Part shown: positions 53,074 to 64,000 of the stretch, piece after piece | How positions within the stretch are numbered: the stretch's first letter is position 1 | Layout of the letters: each line of letters starts with the position of its first letter | Source of the DNA: CAZACZ01 sp964483695 | Lineage (GTDB): Bacteria; Deinococcota; Deinococci; Deinococcales; Trueperaceae | Direction: 5' to 3' | Length of the DNA: 64,000 bases | Assembly: GCA_964483695.1 (NCBI GenBank) | Contig: CAZACZ010000006.1 | Coordinates: 1-64,000 of the forward strand | The notes under the pieces: generated by a model | The model's input: the letters and a program-made list of their open reading frames with translations, nothing else | Databases searched by the model: none | Told to the model about the DNA's origin: nothing | Made by a program: the position numbers and the translations under genes

Positions 53074-54311
53074 GCGCCGCCGATCTTCGGCCCGACGTGC
53101 CGCTCGGCACGCCGGCGCGTGGCGTGGCCGCGCGAAGGCGCTTCTTCGGCCGCGCTTTCGCCGGCCTCATCGTCGTGCCCGTCGTCATCGCCCTGGTGGT
53201 CCTGGCCGCGCTGCTGATCGACGTGGTCACCGACACCGCGTCGTGGCAGGTGGTCGAGCCGCGGAACTCGGGGGCGAGCTTCGGCTTCTTCGAGGGGTTC
53301 CGTGGCTTCGCCAGCTGGGAGCGCGTGGTACGCCTCGAGCTAGCCGCGCAGGGGATGGGCGCCAGCGAGGTCGACGCCTTCTTGAGCGACGCCGAGGAGC
53401 GGCGGAAGTTCGCCGCCCGCAACCGCGTCGAGCTGATGTGGTCGGTCGACGGCCGGCCCATGCGGTGGGTCGTGACCAACAGCCGCGACGAACGGGTGCT
53501 CGACCTCGGGCTCGTCGCGGGGTGGCGTCAACGCGGCGACCTGATGGAGGGTCTCGCGGAGGGGCAGCACCTGTACCTCAACCCGTGGCTCGACGTCGCC
53601 TTCTTCGCCAAGAACGCATCGCGCACGCCGGTGATGGCGGGCCTGGCGCCGGCACTGATCGGGTCGTTGTGGGTGATCGCGCTGGTGATCGCCATCTCGG
53701 TGCCGCTCGGCATCGCGGCCGCGGTGTACCTCGAGGAGTACGCGCCCGACACGCGTCTCACGCGGCTGATCGAGGTGAACCTGCGCAACCTCGCCGGCGT
53801 CCCCAGCATCGTCTACGGCATCCTCGGCTTGAGCGTGTTCGTCCGCCTGTTCGCGCTCGGGCCGGTGGTGCTGTCGGCGGCGCTGACGCTGTCGCTGCTG
53901 GTCGTGCCGGTGGTGGTGATCGCAGCGCGCGAGGCGATCCGCGCCGTGCCCGACTCGGTGCGCCAGGCTGCCTACGGACTGGGCGCAACGCGGTCGCAGG
54001 TGGCGTTCCGGGTGGTGGTGCCCGGGGCGCTCTCCGGGATCGTCACCGGCGTGATCTTGGCGGTCGCGCGGGCGGTGGGGGAGACCGCGCCGCTGCTGTT
54101 GGTGGGGGCGGCCGTGTTCGTGCCGCGCCTGCCCGACGGTCCGCTGGCGCAGTACACCGTGCTCCCGATCCAGATCTACTCGTGGGTCGGCGAGAACGAC
54201 GTCGAGTTCCGTCACGTGGCATCGGCAGGCATCGTGGTGTTGCTCTTGGTGCTCGCCCTTCTCTACGGCGCCGCGTTCTGGCTGCGCCGCCGCTTCGAAC
54301 GGCGCTGGTGA
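53070..54311 (+). CDS. pstA: Phosphate ABC permease PstA with large periplasmic insertion
   Basis: 413 aa against about 280-300 in E. coli. After the first transmembrane helix (about 25-52) come about 135 residues of hydrophilic, probably periplasmic sequence (about 53-190), including SFGFFEGFRGFASWERVV. The normal five-helix permease core follows, with AAYGLGATRSQVAFRVVVP as contact loop and GVPSIVYGILGL. GTG start coupled to pstC. The insertion is not recognised as a known domain. Confidence 0.92.
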   Translation: MSAADLRPDVPLGTPARGVAARRRFFGRAFAGLIVVPVVIALVVLAALLIDVVTDTASWQVVEPRNSGASFGFFEGFRGFASWERVVRLELAAQGMGASEVDAFLSDAEERRKFAARNRVELMWSVDGRPMRWVVTNSRDERVLDLGLVAGWRQRGDLMEGLAEGQHLYLNPWLDVAFFAKNASRTPVMAGLAPALIGSLWVIALVIAISVPLGIAAAVYLEEYAPDTRLTRLIEVNLRNLAGVPSIVYGILGLSVFVRLFALGPVVLSAALTLSLLVVPVVVIAAREAIRAVPDSVRQAAYGLGATRSQVAFRVVVPGALSGIVTGVILAVARAVGETAPLLLVGAAVFVPRLPDGPLAQYTVLPIQIYSWVGENDVEFRHVASAGIVVLLLVLALLYGAAFWLRRRFERRW

Positions 54312-54346
54312 TGCGCCCCCGGATGCGCCGACTGCGAGGTCGTTGA

Positions 54347-55153
54347 GTGAGTCAGGCCCTACCAGAAGATCACGTCACCGTCCGCACCGATCCCGTCCCT
54401 GCCGAGGAGGCGATGGTCGAGATCCGAGACTTGTCGCTGTGGTACGGCAGCTTCCGGGCGCTCAAGAACGTCAGCCTGACGGTGCCCCGCAACAAGGTCA
54501 CGGCCCTGATCGGCGCTTCGGGCTGTGGCAAGAGCACGTTGCTGCGCACCATCAACCGCATGAACGACTTGGTGGAGGGTGTTCGGACCGAGGGACGGGT
54601 GCGGTACGAGGGCGTCGACCTCTACGGTCTCGGCGTGGACCCGGTCGAGGTGCGCCGGCGCGTCGGCATGGTGTTCCAGAAGCCGAACCCGTTCCCCAAG
54701 TCGATCTACGAGAACGTCGCCTTCGGGCCGCGCCTGACCGGGTTCCGTGGCGACATGGACGCGTTGGTCGAGCGAGCACTGAAGGGCGCGGCGCTGTGGG
54801 ACGAGGTGCAGGACAAGCTCCGGCAGTCGGCGTTGGGTCTCTCGGGCGGCCAGCAGCAGCGCGTATGCATCGCGCGCGCCCTCGCCACCGAGCCCCACGT
54901 CGTGCTGATGGACGAGCCCACCAGCGCGCTCGACCCCATCGCCACCGACGCCATCGAGCGCCTCATCGACGACCTCAAGCGGCGCTACACCGTCATCATC
55001 GTCACCCACAACATGCAGCAGGCCGGCCGCGTGTCCGACCGCACCGCCTTCATGCACTTAGGGACCCTGGTGGAGGAGGGGCCCACCGACCAGATGTTCA
55101 CCAACCCCAAGCACGAGATGACCGAGCGCTACATCTCGGGGCGCTTCGGCTGA
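54347..55153 (+). CDS. pstB: Phosphate ABC ATPase PstB
   Basis: 268-aa ATPase. Walker A GASGCGKST, signature LSGGQQQRVCIARAL, Walker B VVLMDEPTSALD and H-loop IIVTHNMQQAGR. The GTG at 54347 lies after a GAGG; the first about 24 residues are an extension before MVEIRDLSLWYGSF, and that internal ATG is the alternative start. Last gene of pstSCAB; a terminator follows. Confidence 0.96.
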   Translation: MSQALPEDHVTVRTDPVPAEEAMVEIRDLSLWYGSFRALKNVSLTVPRNKVTALIGASGCGKSTLLRTINRMNDLVEGVRTEGRVRYEGVDLYGLGVDPVEVRRRVGMVFQKPNPFPKSIYENVAFGPRLTGFRGDMDALVERALKGAALWDEVQDKLRQSALGLSGGQQQRVCIARALATEPHVVLMDEPTSALDPIATDAIERLIDDLKRRYTVIIVTHNMQQAGRVSDRTAFMHLGTLVEEGPTDQMFTNPKHEMTERYISGRFG

Positions 55154-55198
55154 GCGGGCAACGTTGGCCGGCGACGCGGGGCCTCGACGTACCGTGAC

Positions 55199-55242
55199 GA
55201 CGGTCCCGCGCCGCGACGTGCTTCTCGCGGCGCGGGACCGTC
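55199..55242. terminator. Bidirectional terminator between pstB and the nifJ operon
   Basis: A perfect 17-bp stem (55199-55215 with 55226-55242) and a 10-nt loop ACGTGCTTCT lie between convergent genes. TTGCGC follows on the plus side; no long T-run on either side, as often in GC-rich genomes. Confidence 0.8.
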
Positions 55243-55260
55243 TTGCGCAAGTCGATGTGG

Positions 55261-56321
55261 CTAGAGCAGCTGCCCCGTCGTGTCCGGGCGCCACGACGCC
55301 AGGATGCGCATGTAGTTGGCACGCTCGAACGCCTCGGGGTCGGCCGCCTTGGCTTGGCTCAGGCTGCCCTGCATCTGGGCGATGGAGGCGTACTCGTGCT
55401 CGACCATCCAGGCGCGCACGTCCTCGACGATCTGCCCGATGCGGCCGACGCCGTGGCGCAGCAACTCGGACGCCAGCATGGTGATGCGGGCGCCCGCCAT
55501 CATCGCCTTCAGCACGTCGACGTGGCCGTGCACCCCGCTGGTGATGGCCAGGTCCACCGGCACGCGGCCGTGCAGGATGGCCACCCACCGCAGCGGCAGA
55601 CGCAACTCGTCGGAGCGGGAGAGCACCAGGTGCGGCACGACCTCCAGCGCGTCTAGGTCGAGGTCGGGCTGGTAGAAGCGGTTGAACAGCACCAGCCCGT
55701 TGGCGCCGGCGGCGGCGAGCTGCTGCGCGACGTTGGCCGGGGCGCTCAGGTTCGAGCCGAGCTTCACCGCCAGCGGCACGCGCACCTGCTCGCGCACGCT
55801 GGTGACGACCTCCAGGTAGCGCCGCTCGATCTCGGCGCCGCTGACCGCGGGGTCGGTTGGCACGTGGTAGAGGTTCAACTCGATGGCGTCGGCGCCGGCC
55901 TCTTCTAAGGCACGAGCGTAGTGGGTCCAGCCGCCTGGGGTGGCGCCGTTCAGGCTGGCGATGACGGGCACGTCGACCGCTTCCTTGGCGCGCGCGACGA
56001 GATCGACGTACTTGTCGGGCCCCGGCCCGTAGCGGATGACGTCGGGCGTGTAGCGGATCGCTTCGGCGTGGCTCTCGGCGCCGAACTCGAGGTAGTGGTC
56101 GAGCGCGCGCGCTTCCCGCTCGATCTCCTCCTCGAACAGCGAGAACATGACGATGGCGCTGGCTCCGGCATCCTCGAGCTGGCGGATGCCGTCGAGCGTC
56201 TTCGACAGCGGTGACGCCGACGCCACCACCGGGTGCTTCAGCGGCAGGCCGAGCCACGACGTGCCCAGCTCCACGGCGGTGTCGGCCACGGCGGAGGCGC
56301 TTCCCTCGGGTTCGAACGAGC

Positions 56322-56325
<4 letters not shown>
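55261..56325 (-). CDS. Dihydroorotate dehydrogenase-like flavoprotein
   Basis: 354 aa of the DHODH-like TIM-barrel family. WLGLPLKHPVVASASPLSKT is the family start and PVIASLNGATPGGW a flavin-side block. Where PyrD proteins have ELNxSCPN with the catalytic Cys (or Ser), this protein reads ELNLYHVPTD, so normal dihydroorotate oxidation is doubtful. It is coupled by ATGA overlap to the pyruvate:ferredoxin oxidoreductase gene, suggesting a redox partner role. The start at 56325 is set by that overlap. Confidence 0.88.
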
Positions 56326-59966
<3,641 letters not shown>

Positions 59967-60189
59967 GACGCCTCCTCGTGCCCCGCCTCTCGGAACGCGA
60001 TCGTCGGGCGCGCGGCCAGCCAACCCTGCCGAAGGTGGCGCGCCCAACGCCGAACCGCGCCGACTGGCGCGAGGCATGTACCACGCTATCCAAGGTCGGG
60101 TAGGCGTCCGGTCGGCCGTTCTCCGACACGCGGGTGGGGCGTGGTCGGACGGCGAGCGCGCCGTCGGGCACGGCGTCCGCGTCGGTGGT

Positions 60190-60834
60190 TCAGGGTCGGT
60201 CTGGCCCCAAGCGCAGGCCGTTGGCCTGGTTCATGGCCGCGTCGATGCCGTGGCGCACGAACGTCTCGATGGCGTCGGCGGCCGCGCGCACCACGTCCTC
60301 GACGAGTGCGCGTTCGTCGTCCCGGAAGCGCGACAAGACCCAGGCCTCGGTGGCCCAGCCCTCGGGCGGGCGACCGATCCCGACCTTGAGCCGGAGGAAC
60401 TCGGGGCCGATGGCATCGATGATGTCCTGCACGCCGCGCTGTCCGCCCGCACCGCCGCCCTGCTTGAACCGGACGCGGCCCAAGGGGAGGTCGAGGTCGT
60501 CGTGCACCACCAGCAACGTCTCGGGGCGGGCTCGCTCGCGCGCGAGCGTCGCCTGCACCGCGCGACCCGAGAGGTTCATGAAGGTACGCGGCTTGAGCAG
60601 CACGACCTCCTCGCTCGGCGCCGCGTGCCCCGTGAGCGGCGCGCTAGCGGACGCGCCGAGCGGTTGCGGAGGCACCCCGGAAGGCAGGCGGCAACGGGCC
60701 ACGTCGGCCTCGCGTGCGCGCTGGAACCGCGCGCCCGCGCGCGCCGCGAGCTCCTCCAACACGAGGAACCCGGCGTTGTGCCGGGTTCCCGTGTAACGAG
60801 GCCCCGGGTTGCCGAGGCCCACGAAGATGCGCAT
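60190..60834 (-). CDS. pth: Peptidyl-tRNA hydrolase
   Basis: Frees tRNA from stalled peptidyl-tRNA. 214 aa: FVGLGNPGPRYTGTRHNAGF places catalytic His19 and Asn20, KPRTFMNLSGRAV and VVHDDLDLPLGRVR carry the remaining active-site residues, and GGQRGVQDII is present. There is an insertion of Ser/Ala/Pro residues around 45-65. It starts 3 bp after rplY. Between this gene's stop and nifJ, 223 bp upstream of nifJ hold no gene I can support. Confidence 0.96.
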   Translation of the reverse strand: MRIFVGLGNPGPRYTGTRHNAGFLVLEELAARAGARFQRAREADVARCRLPSGVPPQPLGASASAPLTGHAAPSEEVVLLKPRTFMNLSGRAVQATLARERARPETLLVVHDDLDLPLGRVRFKQGGGAGGQRGVQDIIDAIGPEFLRLKVGIGRPPEGWATEAWVLSRFRDDERALVEDVVRAAADAIETFVRHGIDAAMNQANGLRLGPDRP

Positions 60835-60837
60835 GGA

Positions 60838-61473
60838 CTAGCCCTCGGCCGATTCCTCGCCCTCGTCCTCTTCGCCACCGCGTCCGATGACCTCGGGCTC
60901 GACCGCCACCGGAGCAGCTTCGGCTTCCTCTTCGGCCACGCGCGGGGGCACCACGGCCACGACCGTCAAGTCGGCGTCGTCGAGGATGCGCGCCTCGGCC
61001 GGCAACGCCGCGACCAGGTCGCGCAGGTGCAGGCTGTCGCCGATGTCGAGCGCGGAGACGTCGATCGCGACGTTGCTGGGGATGAGCCCCGGGAGGATGG
61101 AGATGTGCACTTCGCGGCGTTGGACGTCGAGCTGGCCACCCTCGCGCACGCCGGCCGCCGTGCCGATGAACTCGATCGGCACGTGGACGTCGACCGCCTG
61201 GCCCTCGGTGATGGCGTAGAAGTCGATGTGCATCGGCTCGCGCCGGCGCTTGTCCATCTGCACCTGTTTGACCAACACCGAGGTCGGCTTGCCGTCGACC
61301 TCCAACGTGATGAGGCTCGAGGTGCCCTGGGCGCGGAACGCCTTGTCGAAGGCGCGCGCGTCGACGCTGAGCAGCTCGTTGATGTCCTTGTTGTAGACGA
61401 TCGCGGGCAGTCGTCCTGCGCGCCGTAGCGCGACGGACGAACCCGGGGTACGTTTCTCGGCCTGCAGGATCAT
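60838..61473 (-). CDS. rplY: Ribosomal protein bL25 (CTC type)
   Basis: 5S-rRNA-binding ribosomal protein of the long, general-stress CTC form. 211 aa: L25 domain about 1-90 (RRAGRLPAIVYNKDINELLSV), the TL5/CTC C-terminal beta domain about 95-180, and an acidic tail ending EEDEGEESAEG. The ATG at 61473 follows GGAGGAGCC. The pair rplY-pth is a common arrangement. Confidence 0.95.
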   Translation of the reverse strand: MILQAEKRTPGSSVALRRAGRLPAIVYNKDINELLSVDARAFDKAFRAQGTSSLITLEVDGKPTSVLVKQVQMDKRRREPMHIDFYAITEGQAVDVHVPIEFIGTAAGVREGGQLDVQRREVHISILPGLIPSNVAIDVSALDIGDSLHLRDLVAALPAEARILDDADLTVVAVVPPRVAEEEAEAAPVAVEPEVIGRGGEEDEGEESAEG

Positions 61474-61524
61474 GGCTCCTCCACGGCGGTGCCGGCCGGA
61501 GGGCCGACGATCCGACAACGCGTA

Positions 61525-61554
61525 AGCATACGCTCTCGGGGCGCGGTCTGTAAA
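61525..61554 (-). promoter_or_regulatory. Promoter of rplY-pth
   Basis: Minus strand TTTACA (61554-61549), 18-bp spacer, TATGCT (61530-61525). Leader about 45 nt. Confidence 0.7.
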
Positions 61555-61627
61555 GGCGTGTAGGGCGGGGCTCCCGCTGCGGAGATCGGCGCGCCTGATG
61601 GCGGCCTGCCCGACCTGGACGCGGCCT

Positions 61628-62572
61628 CTAGGTGGAGAAGAGCGAGCTCACCGAGGCGTGGTCGTGGACGTTGCGGATCGCCTTGGCCAGCAGCTCGGCG
61701 ACGCTCAGCACGGTGATACGCGCGTCGGTCTCCTGCAGCGGGATGGTGTCGGTGACGTAGATGCCGGTGATCGCCGGGTGATCGAGGCGTTCCATCGCCG
61801 GCGGCGTGAACACCGCGTGGGTGGCCGCGACGCGCACGTCGGGTCGGGCGCCGAGGTGGAGCAGCGCCTCGATGCCGCGCCGCATGGTGCCGGCGGTCGA
61901 GATCATGTCGTCGATGAGGATCGGGCGCTTGCCGTCGACCTCGCCGATGACGTGCGTCACTTCGGTCTCGGTCGGGCTGGTGCGGCGCTTGTAGAGCATC
62001 GCCAACGGCAGGTTGAGGTAGTTCGCCAGCCGCCGCGCCTCGGTGGCGCGACCGACGTCGGGGGAGACGACGATCGAGTCCGTCAGGTCGGTGGTGAGCA
62101 GGTGGTCGCCGAGGATGTTGAGCGCCGTGAGGTGGTCCACCGGGACGTCGAAGAACCCCTGGATCTGGCCGGCATGGAGGTCGATGGTGATCACGCGATC
62201 GGCGCCCGCCGTCTCCAGCAAGTTGGCGACCAGCTTGGCGGTGATCGGTTCGCGGGCCTGGACCTTCTTGTCCTGGCGGGCGTAACCGAAGTAGGGGATG
62301 GCGACGTTGATGCGCCACGCCGATGCCCGGCGCAGCGCGTCGATGAGCACCAGCAGCTCCATCAGGCTGTGGTTCACGGGGGTGCAGGTCGATTGGACGA
62401 TGTAGCAGTCGTAGCCGCGGACGCTCTCGTCGATGCGGATGCGCGTCTCGCCGTCGGGGAACTGCGACACCGTTCCGTTCGCCAGCTCGATGCCGAGGTA
62501 GCGTGCCACCGAAGCCGCCAAGGCCGGCGTGGCGGTTCCGGTGAAGAGCTTGACGTCCTCGCCGATCCTCAT
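61628..62572 (-). CDS. prs: Ribose-phosphate pyrophosphokinase (PRPP synthase)
   Basis: Makes PRPP from ribose 5-phosphate and ATP for nucleotide, His and Trp synthesis. 314 aa, the class I length. SQFPDGETRIRI, the flexible-loop region YFGYARQDKK, the Mg-binding block DLHAGQIQGFF, and the PRPP-binding loop ILIDDMISTAGT are all present. It is preceded by a 337-bp gap that holds its leader. Confidence 0.97.
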   Translation of the reverse strand: MRIGEDVKLFTGTATPALAASVARYLGIELANGTVSQFPDGETRIRIDESVRGYDCYIVQSTCTPVNHSLMELLVLIDALRRASAWRINVAIPYFGYARQDKKVQAREPITAKLVANLLETAGADRVITIDLHAGQIQGFFDVPVDHLTALNILGDHLLTTDLTDSIVVSPDVGRATEARRLANYLNLPLAMLYKRRTSPTETEVTHVIGEVDGKRPILIDDMISTAGTMRRGIEALLHLGARPDVRVAATHAVFTPPAMERLDHPAITGIYVTDTIPLQETDARITVLSVAELLAKAIRNVHDHASVSSLFST

Positions 62573-62909
62573 CGCCGGTCACCCGCCTCGTGCTGCGCCC
62601 GCGCGGCGTGCGGTGCACCCCGCCGCTGGCAAGGCGACGACCGCCCGACGTGGGGGCGTTCCGCGCCGACCGGGCGACGTAGGGTACGTCGCCGCCGGGC
62701 ACGGTCGGGGGCGGGAGGGCGTGGGGCGCGCTGCGTCACGGGTCACCTCGCAGGCTCGGAGAGCTGGGACGGGAGTCGGCCGCCGTCGACGGCCACCCGG
62801 GAGTATACCCGCCGCCACCGACCCGCACCCGCCGTACGGCGCGCGCAAGGTACTCGCGCCCGGGGCCGCCCGGACGTGACGCCTGCGCCGCCGCGCCGCG
62901 GCGGGACGC
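62573..62909 (-). other. Intergenic region rny-prs, possible long prs leader
   Basis: No gene seen in 337 bp. A TATACT at 62817-62812 (minus strand) could start a prs leader of about 230 nt; no clear -35 box. The leader contains the 12-bp palindrome GCCGTCGACGGC (62782-62793) within a larger GC-rich fold. I do not recognise a known riboswitch. Confidence 0.4.
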
Positions 62910-64000
62910 TCAGCGCGCGTACTCGACGGCGCGCGACTCGCGCACCACCGTGACCTGCACCTGCCCCGGGTACTCCATGTCCTGCTCGATGCGGTTGGCG
63001 ATGTCGCGCGCCAGGAGCACGGCGGAGGCGTCGTCGACCTTGTCGGGCTGGACGATGATGCGGATCTCACGGCCGGCTTGGATGGCGAACGCGTTCTCGA
63101 CGCCCGGGAAGCTGGTGGCGATGTTCTCGAGACCCTCCAAGCGCTTGATGTAGCTCTCGAGCGTCTCGCGACGCGCGCCGGGGCGCGCCGCCGAGATGGC
63201 GTCGGCCGCGTTGACGACGATGGGGTAGAGGGTCTCGGCCCGCTCGAGGTCGTGGTGGTTGGCGATGGCGTCGATCACCTCGCGCGGCTCACCGAAGCGC
63301 TTGCCGAGGTTGGCGCCGATCTCGGTGTGCGTGCCTTCGATCTCGCGGTCGATCGACTTGCCGATGTCGTGCAACAGCCCTGCCCGGCGCGCCATGGCTT
63401 CGTCGATCCCGAGCTCGGCGGCGATGATGCCGGAGAGGTGCGCGACCTGCACCGAGTGCTTGAGGATGTTCTGACCGTAGCTGGTGCGGAACTGCATGCG
63501 TCCGAGGAGCTGCACCAGGCCGGGCTTCAGCCCCACCACGTTGGCTTCCAGGGCGGCCTCGTCGCCGCGTTCGCGGATGTAGCCCTGCATGTCGTGCTGG
63601 GCTTTCTGCACCACTTCTTCGATGCGAGCCGGGTGGATGCGGCCGTCGGTGACGAGCTCCGACAAGGCGAGCTGCGCCACCTCGCGGCGGATCGGGTTGA
63701 AGCTCGACAACAGCACCGCTTCCGGCGTGTCGTCGATGATGAGGTCGACGCCGGTGAGTGCCTCGAAGGCGCGGATGTTGCGCCCCTCGCGGCCGATGAT
63801 GCGGCCCTTCATGGCGTCGTTGGGGATCGGGACGACCGACACCGAGATCGCCGCCGAGACCTCGGAGGCGCTGCGCTGGATCGCTTGCGCCACGATGTCG
63901 TGCGACTTCTTCTTGGCTTCGGCGTCGGCTTTCTCCAGCGCGGCGCGGATGCGGACCGCCTTCTCGCGCTCGAGTTCGCGGTCGAGGCGCTCGAGCAACA
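62910..64000 (-). CDS. rny: Ribonuclease Y, C-terminal part (5' end beyond window)
   Basis: Membrane-anchored endoribonuclease starting mRNA decay. About 363 residues are visible, still open at the right edge, so the N-terminal membrane helix and most of the coiled coil are missing. The visible part has the end of the coiled coil, the KH domain with KGRIIGREGRNIRAFE, the HD domain with LLHDIGKSID as metal-binding pair and HTEIGANLGKRF, and the conserved C-terminus EYPGQVQVTVVRESRAVEYAR-like. Confidence 0.95.
   Translation of the reverse strand, partial: LLERLDRELEREKAVRIRAALEKADAEAKKKSHDIVAQAIQRSASEVSAAISVSVVPIPNDAMKGRIIGREGRNIRAFEALTGVDLIIDDTPEAVLLSSFNPIRREVAQLALSELVTDGRIHPARIEEVVQKAQHDMQGYIRERGDEAALEANVVGLKPGLVQLLGRMQFRTSYGQNILKHSVQVAHLSGIIAAELGIDEAMARRAGLLHDIGKSIDREIEGTHTEIGANLGKRFGEPREVIDAIANHHDLERAETLYPIVVNAADAISAARPGARRETLESYIKRLEGLENIATSFPGVENAFAIQAGREIRIIVQPDKVDDASAVLLARDIANRIEQDMEYPGQVQVTVVRESRAVEYAR

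Noticed and set aside
54347..55260. phoU gene after pstB
   Set aside because: The region after pstB holds only a terminator and the opposing DHODH-like gene; no PhoU-like reading frame exists.

Overview
The window is 64 kb of very GC-rich, tightly packed bacterial chromosome made almost entirely of housekeeping genes. I see no prophage, insertion sequence, CRISPR array or plasmid gene. The sequence suggests a member of the Deinococcota, perhaps the Trueperales. The reasons are a sugar-binding protein that, from memory, closely resembles the Thermus glucose-binding protein, a pair of adjacent deoxynucleoside kinases, a RecG with an N-terminal extension, a MurE without the classic diaminopimelate motif, and several promoters that would give leaderless mRNAs. 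This assignment is inference; no 16S rRNA gene is present.

Region by region. 1-4352 (mostly minus): the 5' part of an initiator tRNA with its own promoter, then a nucleoside and wall operon (two deoxynucleoside kinases, murE, pyrimidine-nucleoside phosphorylase). 4496-7072: a CNNM/CorC membrane protein converging on alanine racemase. 7105-12628: an amino-acid ABC importer and a sugar ABC importer, each with a strong hairpin just after its binding-protein gene. 12913-20227 (plus): recG, a small membrane protein, a WHy/LEA-type lipoprotein, and serA followed by an aminotransferase and a histidine phosphatase that together could make serine.

20211-29556 (minus) is a long envelope operon: mreB, an S55-family serine-protease-like protein, lpxD, lpxC, a Gfo/Idh oxidoreductase, fabZ, lpxA, an lpxB-like gene and a methyltransferase. 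Between lpxC and the oxidoreductase, five copies of a 20-bp repeat form a chain of four 7-codon minicistrons linked by ATGA overlaps. 29717-36797 (minus) carries tsaB and tsaE downstream of an unfamiliar three-gene module. In that module a 301-aa and a 1019-aa protein share an N-terminal domain, and both end in Roadblock/LC7-like domains; they flank a secreted-then-membrane protein. I consider this module and the minicistron chain the best candidates for something undescribed.

37052-43004: hrcA, an EVE-domain protein, guaA, a membrane-anchored pseudokinase, and mrp, whose 3' end is duplicated in tandem. 43009-46174: valS behind a T-box leader with an intrinsic terminator. 46311-50821: histidine degradation genes hutH, hutI and hutU. 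50950-55153: pstSCAB behind a Pho-box-like repeat. 55261-59966: pyruvate:ferredoxin oxidoreductase and a dihydroorotate-dehydrogenase-like protein lacking the usual active-site motif. 60190-64000: pth, rplY/ctc, prs and the 3' part of rny, which runs off the right edge.
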